Origin: Atopsyche davidsoni
Taxonomy: Eukaryota; Arthropoda; Insecta; Trichoptera; Hydrobiosidae
Assembly: GCA_022113835.1 (NCBI GenBank)
Contig: JAILWY010000016.1
Coordinates: 5,673,501-5,737,500, forward strand
Direction of reading: 5' to 3'
Length of the DNA: 64,000 nt
Position numbers and translations under genes: made by a program. Position 1 is the stretch's first letter, and every line of letters starts with the position of its first letter. Shown here piece by piece: positions 33,801 through 47,394 of the stretch. The notes beneath the pieces were generated by a model. It worked only from the letters and a program-made list of their open reading frames with translations, ran no database searches and was not told the origin of the DNA.

Positions 33801-36170
33801 CTGCGAGAGCTTTTCATTCGACTGACGGCTCGCCCTCCTCCGCCTCAAGCTGCCTTTTATTTTCTCTCGTATTATTTTCTGGTGTTTTTTATTTAAATGG
33901 CAGAAAATTGTGAAAACTTCGCAGAAAATAGTACTTTATAATAAATTTTTGCATTGTCCAGTGTGAGTTAATGCAACTTGAAGTCAAGAAGGAAAAATGA
34001 AAATGCATTAGTATCCATTTGTTGCTATATTGTGTATTGCCGGTCGTAAAGTTTTCCATTAACTTGAGAATATTTTCCTGCTTTTATCATGTATCACATA
34101 AGGAAACCTGGTTATTTAAAGGTACGTACACAGTAAATTCCAAGTTCTTATTTTATCTTTTTCGCTTTTAAAATGTTTGATGGTTATTATAATACACTGC
34201 GAGGGCAATAAATTCTAGCGCGATAGCATAAAACTAAGGAATGTATTTTTCATAATATGGTTGCTCCGTGCAAACTGTACTGTAGAAATCGACTGAAGCA
34301 AACTACTTCTAGAGTTTAAAAAGCCTTTGACTCTTTTGTAGTAACTGTTTTATAATGCAGTTTTAGAGATAAAGGATTTATTTAACAGAGGTAATGAAAC
34401 CCTTTTTGGTCTATAAAAGTATCGACATTGATTATAAACCTTTTAAAAATTCAATCACCACATTTAATTTTTTTATCAATCTATTTATCTAATATCTATT
34501 GACTAAAATAATACCACAAATATACCAAAGCAAACAATATTTTATACAACACAAGCCTCAAGTAACATATTAAATTCTTTGATAAAAAAAATAGATTTTC
34601 AAATAGTGATTATGTAAAACAATGATCGCTTTAAATTTTACAGCAACAATAAGCATTTATTTTTGATAATTTTTGCACTATATTTAGGTGTGTTATGATT
34701 AAACAACGATTTGACTGGTATATTTTTTACTAACCTAATTTATTAGAAGTTATTCAAACATATAAAGCGCAAAATATAATAAATTCCTTGCTTATTGACG
34801 GGCTACCTAATTACACAGCAAATAAACAAGTTTTACTGCAAGTCTCACTACGATCGTATCGTAATAGTAAAATAAGGGTTGTTACAACCCTTCGCCTTAA
34901 GGATAGCGCCAAACAGGATGAACTACAACTCGTAGTCTAACAAAAAAGTTGAAGCGTTACACGAATATTAAGTCATATTAAAATGTGAATCCTTGGCAAA
35001 ACAATCTCTTGATTTTTTACAAATACGTATGCCGATTTTTTTTTGTAGTGCGCAATAAAAACATGTTTTGGTTGATATTTTGGAGTTTCATTTTAAATCA
35101 ACAATTATTTTTTTATTTGTTGATAAGATATTATAACGATTTTTTGTTACTATTTGTGTTTATGAATTATAACTCATTTATTTAAATTTCTTCAAAATTA
35201 ATATAATAAAGAAAACAGCACAATCGAAATAATATATACACTTTTATAAAAATTACTTTCCTTTATAAAAGTTCGATAAACTAAAATTTATCGAATAAGA
35301 ATACGAATTTCAGTTAAAAACAGCAAATTTATTTTAGTTATCAATAATCAACCTGAAAATCTTAGTATTAAATGGTATGAGCTTGGAGGCAGCCTGTATG
35401 TAGTGTCACCCCGAAAACCTCATTTGACAGTCGTCCCAATTCCACCCCCATAATAAACTATACAGCCCAGTAAAACTACAAAACATTTATGGGTCCACCG
35501 AATATGAAGCCACGATGCATATCGTAAATTTAAAGAAAACTCATTGCCCGTGTGTAGTGTATACCACCCCCAGCTTTTATTGCGTACACTTAAAATTACG
35601 TTTTAAGGTATCTTTTATCCTAAATTTTTCAGAGATAATAATCAACCGATGCTTATAGGGCTGAAAGGGCATTTAAAAAAATACGTACGGGTAAAATATT
35701 GTTCGCAAGTGGAATTCACTAATGAACTCATGACAATTAATTCGTGAGTCTCATTGAATATTGCAGCATAACATATTCAAATTATTATCGGAGTAGATTC
35801 ATCTATACTAGCTGAATAAGAAATAAAGAGGTTAATAATAAACTAACTCTAATCGTATTATTTATTTCTATTTCCGTTTTATTATACTTTAAGCTTCTAA
35901 ATTTAAAATAATTATGAATTTAATGGCAAATTTTATTATTACTATAAACTCTCCAATATTTTTTTCTAATATTACGAAAACACATCATAAACATATCTAC
36001 CATAGTTCATACGAAAAATTATTGATATTAGATAACTAATTAAAAATACATTAAAGCATGTTTGCAATTCGCATCAATTAATTTCTCCATAAAATATGTA
36101 ATAATAAAATGTAGTATTTTATTAAATAGGAGCTAGAATTAATATGAAGGTCACTTTAACAAACATGTAA
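33800..36170. other. AT-rich DNA with a perfect short palindrome
   Basis: AAGGGTTGT-T-ACAACCCTT at 34874-34892 is a perfect inverted repeat of 9-bp arms with a single central base. A GC patch at 33805-33860 has no further structure. Positions 35370-35580 are more balanced. No gene is seen. Confidence 0.55.
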
Positions 36171-36179
36171 AAATATCTT

Positions 36180-36500
36180 CGCTCGCACGACTGACAAAGA
36201 AAAATAAAAACATCTTCGCGCACAAGCGGTCAACACTGGAATATTTCCAGGCCAGCTCAATTTTTGAACTGCCGGCTTGTAAAGCGGCTTGTATTTTGCT
36301 TTTTAAAAAGAAGAAGTAGAAAAGGACAAGCGGGATTTACAAGCCCAGCGCCAAGCTAAGAACAAGAAAAAAGACACAGGCGAGCGCACATAAAGCAGTA
36401 TAATTAGAGCCGACCGCCGGATTAAATTTATGTTACTTCATTTACAACTGCTTCGTGCAGTTTGACAAGACGTCAGTGTGCGGACACAAGACTGCTCCAA
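36180..36500. promoter_or_regulatory. GC-balanced island
   Basis: CTGGAA-TAT-TTCCAG-type inverted arms at about 36236-36250, GCCGGCTTGTAAAGCGGCTTGT, and GCACATAAAGCAGTATAATTAGAG near 36386. Possible regulatory DNA; no coding sequence recognised. Confidence 0.3.
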
Positions 36501-37640
36501 ACGTGCGTGCATTTGCTGTTTTCTACAATATTTTTGATAATAGGACTTTAAAACACTTAAAAACCACCCTGTAATAAAATACATTAATTTACTTTGTTCA
36601 AAACAGCTATTAAAAAATTCCAGCAGTATTCAGCCTCGTGCATACTTGGTGTGAAACGAAAATATACAAATGACAGAGCAGGTTTTCTTTTATTATTTGG
36701 CAGGAAACATTGTATTAAAAAAATTATGTTTCGACTGGATACAATCTTATGTTTTGCACGTCAAATCTACCAATTATTAATGCAGTGAAAGTAAGATATA
36801 ATTTAAACACAAATGAAACAACTTAAGCTTAAAGTCTGAACTTGATATTCAAAATTCAAACATTCAAGTAGTGAACACCAACAGAGAGTGCAGTTCTTGC
36901 AGGTGGTTGCAGTATAATTTCCTTGCCGCTATACAGGAGGCCGCCGGGAAGTTCGTCCACCAAGTTGCGGCATTTGTTGGTGAGTAATTAATAATGTCAA
37001 CGGGCCGCTTCACCCTGTATAGCGGGCGCTGGGACGAGATGAATAGAGCATATTCTGCGATGGGCGATGTATGCACGCATTCTGTTCCTCGGCTTACTTG
37101 ACTCTGTGAACGCTCTGCAATTAAATTTTTAAAAAAATTTATGTTTTATAGATAGCTTTACTTCCAGTTGAAAAATATCAGACTCTAAATATTTCAATTA
37201 TAAAAAATACGTCATTTAATATAAAAAAATATTTACTAAATTAAATACCTAAATGAAGTATCAACGCCGATTTACTTTTATTCTTTGAACGTCCAATGTT
37301 TTGGTCTCGGTACTAGGTCCCATATTCAGGTATATGAAAGTCATATTAACTAATAGTCAAAGAAAATCTGAGCACACTACTTCGTGCTCCATTTAGCTCA
37401 CGTCACATAAACATCCACTAAAATATTTTACTAATAAAAAAAATCATTTTTTAAATCTTAATGATGTAAAGATTGGATTATTTAAATTAATATATTTCAT
37501 TTCGTATACATAGATGAATAAGAAAAAAAAAAATGAAATAAAGTTAATTCGTACATTAGTTATTTAAATTTTCACTGCTTTTCCATCCATCATGTTCCAA
37601 ATGAATCAAGAAATCCCAATTTTATGAATAAATATTCAGA
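36500..37640. other. AT-rich DNA with a balanced patch
   Basis: Positions 36880-37080 are balanced and contain a CTATACAG followed 40 bp later by TTGGTGAGTAA, an acceptor/donor-like pair; the enclosed 43 bp is too short to judge. No gene is called. Confidence 0.4.
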
Positions 37641-37790
37641 GCAACCGCCGACCAATCAGACCGCCCGCTGGCCCCGCGGTGTGTCACATGTAGCCTCTAA
37701 TAACGAAAAATAAAACATGCCATAAAGTGCCTCGCTCCACCCCTGCCGAGGGAGATCCGGCCAAACGTACAGCGTGGCCCTGAAATAAGT
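37640..37790. promoter_or_regulatory. GC-rich patch with GCCATAAAG
   Basis: GACCAATCAG (CCAAT-like) near 37651, CCCCGCGG and CATGCCATAAAGTGCC near 37718. The CATAAAGTGC string resembles the reverse of GCACTTTATG in the 27.4-kb island. Confidence 0.35.
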
Positions 37791-38089
37791 GTCTTGTGAT
37801 TAAATTGATTACAACGAAAATCTCCACTAATTATAAATTAAATATTTAAGCTGCGTATCATTTTTACCTGCAGTGTAGATACACCTGGAAATTTTTAGGG
37901 TATAAAAAATATACTTAAAACTGTGATGCTCATAGAACATATAAAGTGTACTAAAAATTTTTAAGCAAAAATACGTAAGCACTGTAATAAATTAGAATTA
38001 TTGATGTATGAAAAAATTTTAAAATTATTAAAACACATTTCTTGGTTTTGGGTTTTGGAGCACTCTGTACAGTGAAGTCCGATACTTTC

Positions 38090-38290
38090 AGGTGACTTTT
38101 TACCCGCGCTGGTAATACAGGGCCGGTAATAAACGCCGGTGCGGCCCTGCATTTTTAGCCACCTGTGTCACACGACGGCCATTATTTCCGTTTGCTATGC
38201 AACAACCCCCGCCGCCTCGCACAGGGGATGCTTTCAAATGACGGGGTGACCCCGCCTAACTCACCCCGCGGGACACTAAATACACGCTTT
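38090..38290. promoter_or_regulatory. GC-rich island
   Basis: GGGCCGGTAATAAACGCCGGTGCGGCCC (38120-38147) is an imperfect palindrome of GGGCCG/CGGCCC ends; CGACGGCCATTATTTCC near 38173 has a Pho-like GCCATTA. No gene. Confidence 0.3.
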
Positions 38291-40150
38291 AAATCGCTTC
38301 TCCTTTTTATTTTTTTCATCATTCTTTAGCATGTGTCACGAATAAAGAAGTTTACCATATTACTACTACGGCCAGTCCAGGCAGGACTAATGTATCACGA
38401 TACTTTATTTACAAAATGGCTCGCTTACGTGTGTTTTCCTAAGAAAATTATACCGGTCTGGAGAACAAAACAAAAATAATTAAACTTTTTAAATATAGTA
38501 TTAAAATAAAAATTTATAAATTACAAAAAATTACCTAAGTTACATCAAAGTTAATTACACAAACCAAAGTTTACATACTGCTAAACAACCTTAAATTACT
38601 GCTTCGCAGAGTCCATGTAAATGACTTACGAGTACTTGCAAATGGAATTAAAATAGTTAAAATAGCAGCTATTTTTTTTATATGGTAATATAGATACACT
38701 TTATTTTATTTTTAAATAATTGCGGTTGATTGGTTATTTTAAATTGATTTTGGGGAGCTTTTGTAAGGTTGAATTCGGTTGTATTTTTTTTGATTCGTAC
38801 AATTTATTGAGATATGTGAATTTTACTGACGGAAAAAATCTGAAAGAAGCAGTCTATTTATCAATAAATTATTATTTTTCCGAAATCAATTTGAGAGCAT
38901 ATTTTTATTTTTAGAAAATAATCGACATTAATATCGACACGAACACAAAAAATTACCATTTTCACATATTTTTTTTGAATAGTGCATATTTTTCTGTTAA
39001 GGGATGATGGTCATCGAATTTGTGAATCAATTGGACGCATATTGAAGTATTACAGGTCCGAAGCATACCAGACCGATGAGAACTAAATTTGGAATATTTG
39101 TAACTGATCACGCGAGCCTGAACGACCAATGGAGCGAGGCTTTCCAGTGACGTCATCGGTTCGTTTGAATAATGCAATATGAAAAATTCATGAATAATAC
39201 AAAATGAAAATCGCTCTTTTGCTTCATTGCTTTTTGTTGCTGCGATTTTCCAAGCACAGGATAATTATTTTTTCACAATTCAAAAAAATATCCTGTAAGC
39301 TTGGCATGATTTTTATTATCTTTTTGTATTGTGGTAACCAACAGTCTGAGTACTTTAATTTAATGAAAAAATATTTTATAAGACTCACATAGGACATAAA
39401 TCAATTTATATACTAATTCAAGTTAATTCAACACACTAATATTTCTTTATTTTCAAATCAAATTAAGATATACCGTAAGTTTTTTTTCATATTTTCGTAG
39501 AGGTAAAGATTTTGTTATTGTAAAAGCTTATGTATTATGTATTTGTATATATGTTACTGTTACGTTTATCTAATACGATGCTTCTAAAAAAAAGTCTTTA
39601 AAACTTTCAATTTTTATTAAAATATTTTTTCAGTGATTTTCTTTAAAACTTATATCCTAGAAATACGTGTGATGAATATTTTTTTAAATTTTGACACTTT
39701 CTAATAGCTAATTTATTCACAAGTAGATTATTTTCCAAGTACATATTTGAATTAAATTTGCATTTATTAAAATAGTCGATTAATTAAAAAGGTGAACCAA
39801 AAATGCATTTATCACAGACTGCACCTCTCATACTAAACAAGTGACATTATCCTTATAAATAACTCCAGAATAATCTCAAGGGAATCGTATAACACAAAAA
39901 ATGCAACATGTTTAGTAAAATATCACATGATTCAACTACTCAATGTCGAAGTGCATTAATATCACATTCATATGACCTCAGGTTATAGAGTAACAACAAT
40001 CTTTAGAAATGTATCAACATCAGATAAATTTAAAAAAAATACTTGTTTTTTGTTGAATAATACTTTGCGATTAACTGCTTAAGCAATTTCAATATAATAT
40101 AATATGATTGAGAATTGTCCATTATTGAAAAGTTTGCACAGGATGTGGTA
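38290..40150. other. AT-rich DNA, no gene seen
   Basis: AGTCC-AGGCA-GGACT hairpin near 38373-38387; a balanced patch at 39040-39170 with GATGAGAAC and GTGACGTCATCGG (TGACGTCA, a perfect CRE/bZIP palindrome near 39149). Nothing else is recognisable. Confidence 0.5.
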
Positions 40151-40158
40151 TGAAATGA

Positions 40159-40359
40159 GTGACTGATAGTGAATGCCACCCATCTGACAACCGGTCAGCT
40201 GGTTTTTATATATCATTTGTATATTTTATAAATACCTGCATTGCTTGTTTGCCTCTCTCCATTGTTGTACTTCTAATAATATTAGGTGGGGCGTATGTGT
40301 ACAAGGGCGGCGCACAGGTATTGCGTGACGGACTAAATGAAATGCCACCGACTAAATAA
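40159..40359 (+). other. Possible terminal exon, membrane-like peptide (unassigned)
   Basis: A 66-codon open frame with no ATG near its start. The middle (CIACLPLSIVVLLIILGGAYVY) is a good single membrane segment, followed by a basic Lys residue and a short polar tail ending EMPPTK before TAA. A pyrimidine-rich tract (about 40245-40276) leading to an AG at 40284-40285 looks like a splice acceptor inside the frame. Base composition is more balanced than the surroundings. I recognise no family. It may be a decayed exon or chance. Confidence 0.2.
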
Positions 40360-40379
40360 TAAAATAAGGGCGTCGTAAA

Positions 40380-41103
40380 CCACGAACCACCACTGTATTT
40401 ATTGCAATGCGATATTTTTTTTACAATTTGATGAAAGTGTGCACTTATAATTAGAGAATTTGTACAAACATACTTAAAAGCGATATTTGCGATATGGATA
40501 TCACGCTTTGCGCCAAAAATTTGCATTTGAAGGGCCTATCGAGAAAACAACTTTCTATGAAGAAAATAACTATTATCAATCAGGAAACAATAAATAAATT
40601 TAATAAAATTTAACATGTTTAAATAAAAAAATGATTATTGTGATGAGTAAAAACATTTCGAAATGATGTCTTTATATTTTTCATTAAAATGACAAATACA
40701 CTAACGCCGCAAAACATAACACTCGTAAAAAACATAAAAAAAGCATTTCAAAAATATGAAAAAGAAAGCCCTCTTTTTGTAAGAGGCCTCTCATTGTTCG
40801 TAACCTCCGTAATCTATTATTTTTACGACCCCATCCCCTAAATAATAATTAAACAAAACAAGAGCCTCAAAGTTGGACCTTAAATTACATTTTTCCATTC
40901 GCTATTTGAAAAGGATTTTTTTATGAATGCTTCATTGGTGAAGAGCCGCTGAAAGCGTTTAATATATTATCGTCATAGCAAAGCCTTCAACAATAGAGGG
41001 ATGGGGCTAAACATTTTGGTGGCATCTTGCAGTCTGTTCTCGATTATTAAAGGGGTGGCTTACTGCAATATCCCCGAATGAGTAATATTACAAATACAAA
41101 CCT

Positions 41104-41108
<5 letters not shown>
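40380..41108. other. AT-rich DNA, no gene seen
   Basis: GC-balanced patches at 40770-40860 and 40970-41080 have no recognisable content. Confidence 0.5.

Positions 41109-41189
<81 letters not shown>
41109..41189. repeat. Long AT dinucleotide microsatellite, about 40 units
   Basis: Uninterrupted ATAT run of about 80 bp. Such a run is prone to length error in sequencing and can extrude a cruciform. Confidence 0.97.
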
Positions 41190-41192
<3 letters not shown>

Positions 41193-43300
41193 TTATAATA
41201 TTTGGGTGTGTTTGCATTTTTAATACTATAAAAATTTAACAAAAGCAAACTGAATAAACTGAATATACCTAAGCATGACACAGCAAAAATAGATTATATT
41301 TAAAATCTCCATTAGGGATATGATTTCAGACTCGCATAATGCTCCAGAAAATAAAACCACCTTTAATATTCAGCCTTTCAAAATTATCCCTTGCATTCTA
41401 TGGACCCACCCCAGGTCTCCTTTTACCCCAACTTCCACGGGGAGGCTATCGGTACAATACAGGGTGAGTTTATAGGTTTAATTTCCGTCTACAAATAAAA
41501 TCTCAACCGACCGAGACGAGCTGAGATATACCTTCTTAATAATATTACCATGACACGTATTATACCATTCCATGCCTAACAAATTTAATGATTATAAACG
41601 CCACATATTTCAAAACCAAATTAATATGAATGTTACAAATTGTGTGCGTTAGAACTAGGACAGGGATAAAACATATTGTATACTCGAAAAACTTATACAG
41701 TTAGAAAATGTTGACATATTGATATTTAATACAAGCCATTGATACTGATATGATTATTAAAAACATACTACCAAGGAATTGAACCCGATAAGTCTGGTAA
41801 TAAAATCCGTTTTTAGGTGATTTGTTGCCATTTAAGTTGAAATTGTGAGCAGATAAATGAAGTGTAATATTTCAACAATAAAAAAATAATGTAAACATAT
41901 TAAGTTAATTAATATAACACAGTACAGTACCAACAACCACTTGCTAATATTATTATAGCTCTTAGAATAAGGATATGCAAATTTTTTGTACATCAATGAT
42001 TCTGAGCTGTAAAAAAAGGTTTTTCTATAGGCGTATTTCGTATTGTTCTGCAGTGTGAATTGTACTTTTTGTGCTGCGAAAAAATATGAAGCAATTTCGA
42101 AAGTCATTTACGGCCGTAAAAGCCAAGATGCATCGAGCTGTTTAAGGGTGTTTATGTATTCAAACATCCTCAAAGTTTTAAGGAAGCCGGAATGTCTCTT
42201 TTGAATGGACTTTAAAAGGAACGAAGGAGCACTGTGCTTAAACGTTGCCATGGAAAATAATAAAAAATGCAATTTAAAAGATACAGCAGTGTAAATAGAC
42301 GTTTTTCATGATGATGGATGTATATTTTTTTAACTTTAATAAAACAGGACACATTTCTTACGAATAAAAGAATCAAAATATTATAAAAATAATATGTTAT
42401 ATTTGGTTATTTTATTATTTGGTGTGTGTAAATGAATAAATTTATCTCACTGATATTGTTTCAGTGCGAAGCGAAAAAGTACACATTTCAATTATTAATT
42501 GTTTGTTTGAATGTGTATTTAGACATATCAACTAACAATATACTCACGTTGATTCAAATTATGGCAATTTAAAGCAAGCTTTCTCCGCTGAACCGTTTTG
42601 AATTTCAAATCTCGCACGCAACATTCAATTACTGCACTTCATTGCTTCGGGCGCTGAAATTAATTTTAAAGTAGAATCGTTAAACTTTTGCCACGTCACT
42701 CTTTCTAAACCAAATGATATCTTTGTATTCTTTCATTCAGTATCGAGGAGAGGCGAAAAGTTAGCCATAATTAAGCGGCTAGGCCCAAAGACGTACTTTT
42801 TATTTTAATTTAATATAAATTAACTGGAAAAGTTTTTCTACATTGAAAACGATGAAAACTTTTAATTACCCCTTCATAGACTCACAAAGCATATTGAAGT
42901 TTAGAACAAAAATTCTATATGATTATTTATTTATTTAAATTTATTGGTCTTAGGGCGTATTGTTTTATATTCAATACGTATTTTGTCATTAATATAATTT
43001 ATATAAGAAAGTATTATCAATGTATGGGTGGAAAAAAAATTAACTAAATAATATATAATAGAAAGTTATTTTAATGCCAGTTAAATTGAAAACGACTAAA
43101 GATCATCTGGTAATGCAAATATTTAAATCAATTTCACAGAATGCCATATTCTCTTTATAATCTGTACAGTCTTATAAAATAATGTAGAAAACTAATAATT
43201 CTGCAATAATTCAAAATATCAATGATTCTTTAATAGTATACAAGTCTAATTGCAAAGTTTTTAAAAGTTAAGCTCAGTGTTGCAAGAATATTTTTATAGA
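41190..43300. other. AT-rich DNA, no gene seen
   Basis: A slightly GC-balanced patch at 41395-41470 and another at 42590-42790. A 91-codon - strand frame (41832-42107) is Tyr/Phe/Lys-rich without domain. Confidence 0.5.
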
Positions 43301-43520
43301 TCAGTATTAATAGTGCTACCAACGCTTCAGTAGTACAGTTTCCGATTTAAATACACACAGAGTAGTCGATCTTCAAACAATCCTGAAGATAGACCCTTCA
43401 TCAGATATCACCAGGCACCGCGGAGGCAGTCGAGAACAGCCAGTACCTCTGTCCGTCAAGACGGAGCCAACGAGATCAGTTAATTCTGATACCGAATGGC
43501 ATTCGAAAGATACCCGCATA
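43300..43520. other. GC-balanced patch
   Basis: Contains CAGGCACCGCGGAGGC and GTCCGTCAAGACGGA, the latter an imperfect hairpin (TCCGTC/GACGGA at about 43451-43464). No gene recognised. Confidence 0.35.
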
Positions 43521-45060
43521 ATGATTAATTCTAGGAAATTAACTTAAACATAATTTGCAAACAGCATTTTGGGTCTTTTATGATGGTGACGATGATTTTC
43601 TCAAAGAGAACGAAACAAGATCATACAATCAAATTTATTTGAATAAACGTTTCACGGTCGTTTTCATGTTTAAGTGGAAGCAATGGTAGCTTTTTAATTA
43701 ATGATTATTCAATCTTAACACCATTGTTATAGCATGAAATAAATATCAGAAAATTACGAGTCTATGACGTCATCAAATCATGGTTAACGTAGACTTGATT
43801 TAATAAATAATTGCGTAATAAGAATTTACTTTTCCATGACGTCATTTGTGCCTTGAAGTTCAGATGATATAATTGGAATTTGATAAGGGAAGGTTGATAT
43901 CGGCAGTGACATATTCATGTATAGACAAAATACTTTTTTAAACTCCCACATTAAAAAAATATACATAAAATTTACTATTTCTGTGTTTTGCTCCCTTTAC
44001 GATATAGTGTATAGTAAATTACTTGTACACTTCGACAAGTAACTAAATGCTTTGTAAGATGCATTACCATTAATTATTTTACAATTCTTGTTTCATTTCA
44101 AGAATATAGCCGTCAGTATTAAACAGAAACACACGTTGGTAAAAAAATTCATTGAGATATAGTTTGAATAAATATTAATTTCCAGAACAATTCTGTAAGG
44201 TATCTCGTAATACAATATTATATTAAGGCTCGCAAGAAGTACATTATCAAACTAATGCGCCGAGGATTCTCAGACCGCTGAAACCGAGAAGCCGTCCCCT
44301 TGACCAAGAACAGAGTGTTCCGAGTTGGGGGCAGAATGCCGATTGTAGAGTGCAAGTTGGGTAATTTTCCAGCAAGAGATTTACGATAAAGTCAATGTTG
44401 GTTTAAGCTCCCGTTATTATATATTCGTGTAACAGATACTTGGACTCGGTAGATTTGCGATTAGTTTAAGTTCAGAGCTCCGGGAGATGAACGTGCCTGC
44501 GCGAAGTTTTGCGTCTATTTTGTACCGTTTAGAAATTTTGCCCACAGTCGCTGCTCGTGGATAACTTTGTGATGTAAATTTAATCGAGACATTTATAGGA
44601 TGCTGTATTGATAATTATTTATCGTTTAAAAATAATATAATAGACGTTTCATAACTATAACAATATTCTGTAAAATTTACTTATTTCATATTTATGTAAT
44701 TAATCATTTTCCTGAAGTTTGTGTTCATGATTATGCATATAAATTATATTTAAATTTGCATTTTATAATAACACAAATAAAAAATTTCATCAATATATTG
44801 ATTTGAGCTGGATTCAATCTTTGGGTTTCATAATATTTTCTATGTATTCGCGATTTAAGCCGCATAGCAAGTTATTTCGAATACTCAGCATGCTTACAGC
44901 ATCAAAGGGTTGATATTCAATAATATGCGATCAATTCAATTTTTGTTATTGTTTTGTCATAAAACATAACTGACCTATGAGATTTGTTTTTTTTATTAAT
45001 ATTAAATTAAATATGTATCAATTTTAAATATACAATGATACAATTCCAAGTCAAAATATG
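43520..45060. other. AT-rich DNA with scattered TGACGTCA-like sites
   Basis: ATGACGTCAT occurs near 43765 and again near 43836, two perfect bZIP/CRE-type palindromes about 70 bp apart. GC-balanced patch at 44250-44350 without coding content. Confidence 0.45.
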
Positions 45061-45066
45061 ATATAG

Positions 45067-45260
45067 TTACCAGGCAGTGGCGGTAACTACCGCGGCGAGA
45101 CGCCCGTCTTCCGTTATCTTTGAACGTCTACTGGAGCTACCGGGGGTAGCACCAGCTGCCAAGTCTGATCGTCCTCTCCTCCCCGAGCTGGCTGCTCTCG
45201 GGTCGACGACAGGATCCTCAGATGCTGGACGCCCTACAGGGGGGAACGTACTCGGGTGAA
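45067..45260. other. GC-rich block open on both strands
   Basis: About 190 bp, sharply bounded by AT-rich DNA. A + frame (45077-45259) and a - frame (about 45256 to 45067) are both fully open. The - frame ends EDGRLAAVVTATAW before a stop; the + frame is Ala/Leu/Pro-rich. It resembles in size and composition a small retroelement coding remnant, but I cannot match a family. A non-coding CpG island is equally possible. Confidence 0.3.
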
Positions 45261-45264
45261 AATA

Positions 45265-47390
45265 ATCTTAAAATGATGTGAAGATTATAAGAAATACTTT
45301 TAAGACTTTGAAATTGGCATGGATATTTGAAATGCGTTACGTTGCGAATCACTTCAAGTTACTCGTACAATGTAAAAAAATAATTATTTCCGAGAAAATG
45401 ACCTAAAACTCATTTTAAGGATATTGCTTAATTTGCGATCAATGGTTTTATGAAGAAAAAAAAATACGATTAGCTTAACTTACTTTTTCTCCAATGTAAT
45501 TTATAGAGCTATTTTTAATATGTAGGAAAAAGACAATAAAAGTCTACGCATGTATATATGTTGTTATTGAGTTTGCCCCACAAAAAGTTGATGTATGACT
45601 TATTAAAAAAATTGTTTATATAAATTTGTAGTGTAAATTAGGTTTTGAAAATGTAAGTGTAGAATTTTTTTTAATGATATCGACCTAAAATTTAATGGTT
45701 CTCAAATAAATACGAAGCTTTATAACTTCTTTTAAATACTAAGGATTAAACAAAAAAACGATAGTGAATATATCAATAACGATAAATAAATTAACAATCG
45801 GTTTTTTAAAATAAACATAATTTGTATCCTAAAGATTTTATCTTCTCAATTACTTTATTATAATATAAATCACCTCTAAAGACTCAGATGTGATAATTAT
45901 AGTGATAACCGCCATTTTATATTCACAAATAAACATTCTTTCAGTTCAGTCAATTAGTATTCTTGCATCCATCCGAGACTCGAGCCGAGGACCTCCCAGA
46001 CAGAATCCGGGTTAGCGACGAATCGCTATTTTTTATTAATTTAGATTTGGGCCGGGGAGCGCCGTTTGTTATCTTGTCTTTTTTGTATAAAACCTAGTTA
46101 GCAAGAATACAAAATGAATAAAATGACTTCACTCGTGACGTAAGCCTTTACCAAAAAGGTTAGGAGCTCGGCAGCGAGGTTTTAAGATTCATTGATTTAA
46201 AGTTCAGTTTTAATTTATATTAAAATTAAACAGATAAAAAACGGGCTTCGGCAACCCATTTACCCAAGCTATATGAATAGTTATTCTACCAGAAAAGCGT
46301 TGATAATTTAAATTTCGTTTTTGCTATCAAATGTTTTTTTTATCTTAATCATAGAAAAAAATATAAAGTAAGCAAAAGAGTGCATCAACAAAAAAATCTC
46401 TATTGAAAATAAGTATGTTATAAGTTCAATACAGTTTTGTTTTTTGGCAATAAATATTTATCAATGAAATGTCTTTCAATAAATTAGAGTTTTTTTGTGC
46501 ATTTAAAAAACAGGGTTGTCAAAAATTAGTGTCACTTATCATGAATGCTTAATTGTGGCAGTGTTCAAGGCCTCGTCGTGTCTCTCTTACAAAGCTATGT
46601 CATTAAAAGCGCATCAATAAGCGTAAACCAAATCTCTGCAGCGATAAGAACACATAATTTACAAAGGCCGGTTGCGGAAAGTGCAAAAAATATAAAAGAG
46701 ACAGTCAGTCGGGGCTACCTTATATTATTTTATTAAATTATTTAATTAACACTACAATTGAAAAAAAATACACAATCGAGAAATATCTCTACCATGATCG
46801 GATGCTGAAAACTACTAGAAATTTGTTCAAGATTAATTTTTTTTTTAAACACCTAGAACTTACCATCTAATGCAATAACACATTTCAATAGCATATTATT
46901 TTTTTATTATCAAAATACAATAAGCTAAGTACACAAAAGATTTTTTGTAAGGAGTTTTTAAAGATTTATAAAGGCTTTGTCGTTTAAAAAGCACACCAAA
47001 TGAAAAAAAGAACTTTTTTTTAACTTGGCTCTTCATAATATAATGAATAAATATTATTATTCTTAATTAAACCAAATTTATTTCAAATTCATTTTAATTT
47101 TAGTAATATTTTTATCGATACAATCTATTTGTTCTTTGTGCATTATATTCGAAGATAACGTTTATTCTAAATATCTTATTCTTCTAGTGCCTCTCATTAT
47201 CAGAGGTTGGTAATATATCTATCCTTGACAAGTCTCTCTAATTCCACTGTACTTCCGACTTTCACCCACTGGCGTAAATTTCTAACATATCTTACATATA
47301 TGTAATATACCTAATATCAAATTTGTATCGATGCATTCGATCAATCAATTCCGAAATGTATAATCGATTAAAACTAAACAAATAAAACCG
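45265..47390. other. AT-rich DNA, no gene seen
   Basis: A GC-balanced patch at 45960-46080 (GAGACTCGAGCCGAGGACCTCC). No recognisable gene or element. Confidence 0.5.
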
Positions 47391-47394
47391 GCGA

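Noticed and set aside
36944..36996. Acceptor-like CTATACAG and donor-like GTGAGTAA enclosing about 43 bp
   Set aside because: Short splice-like strings are common by chance, the enclosed piece is tiny, and no neighbouring exon is visible.
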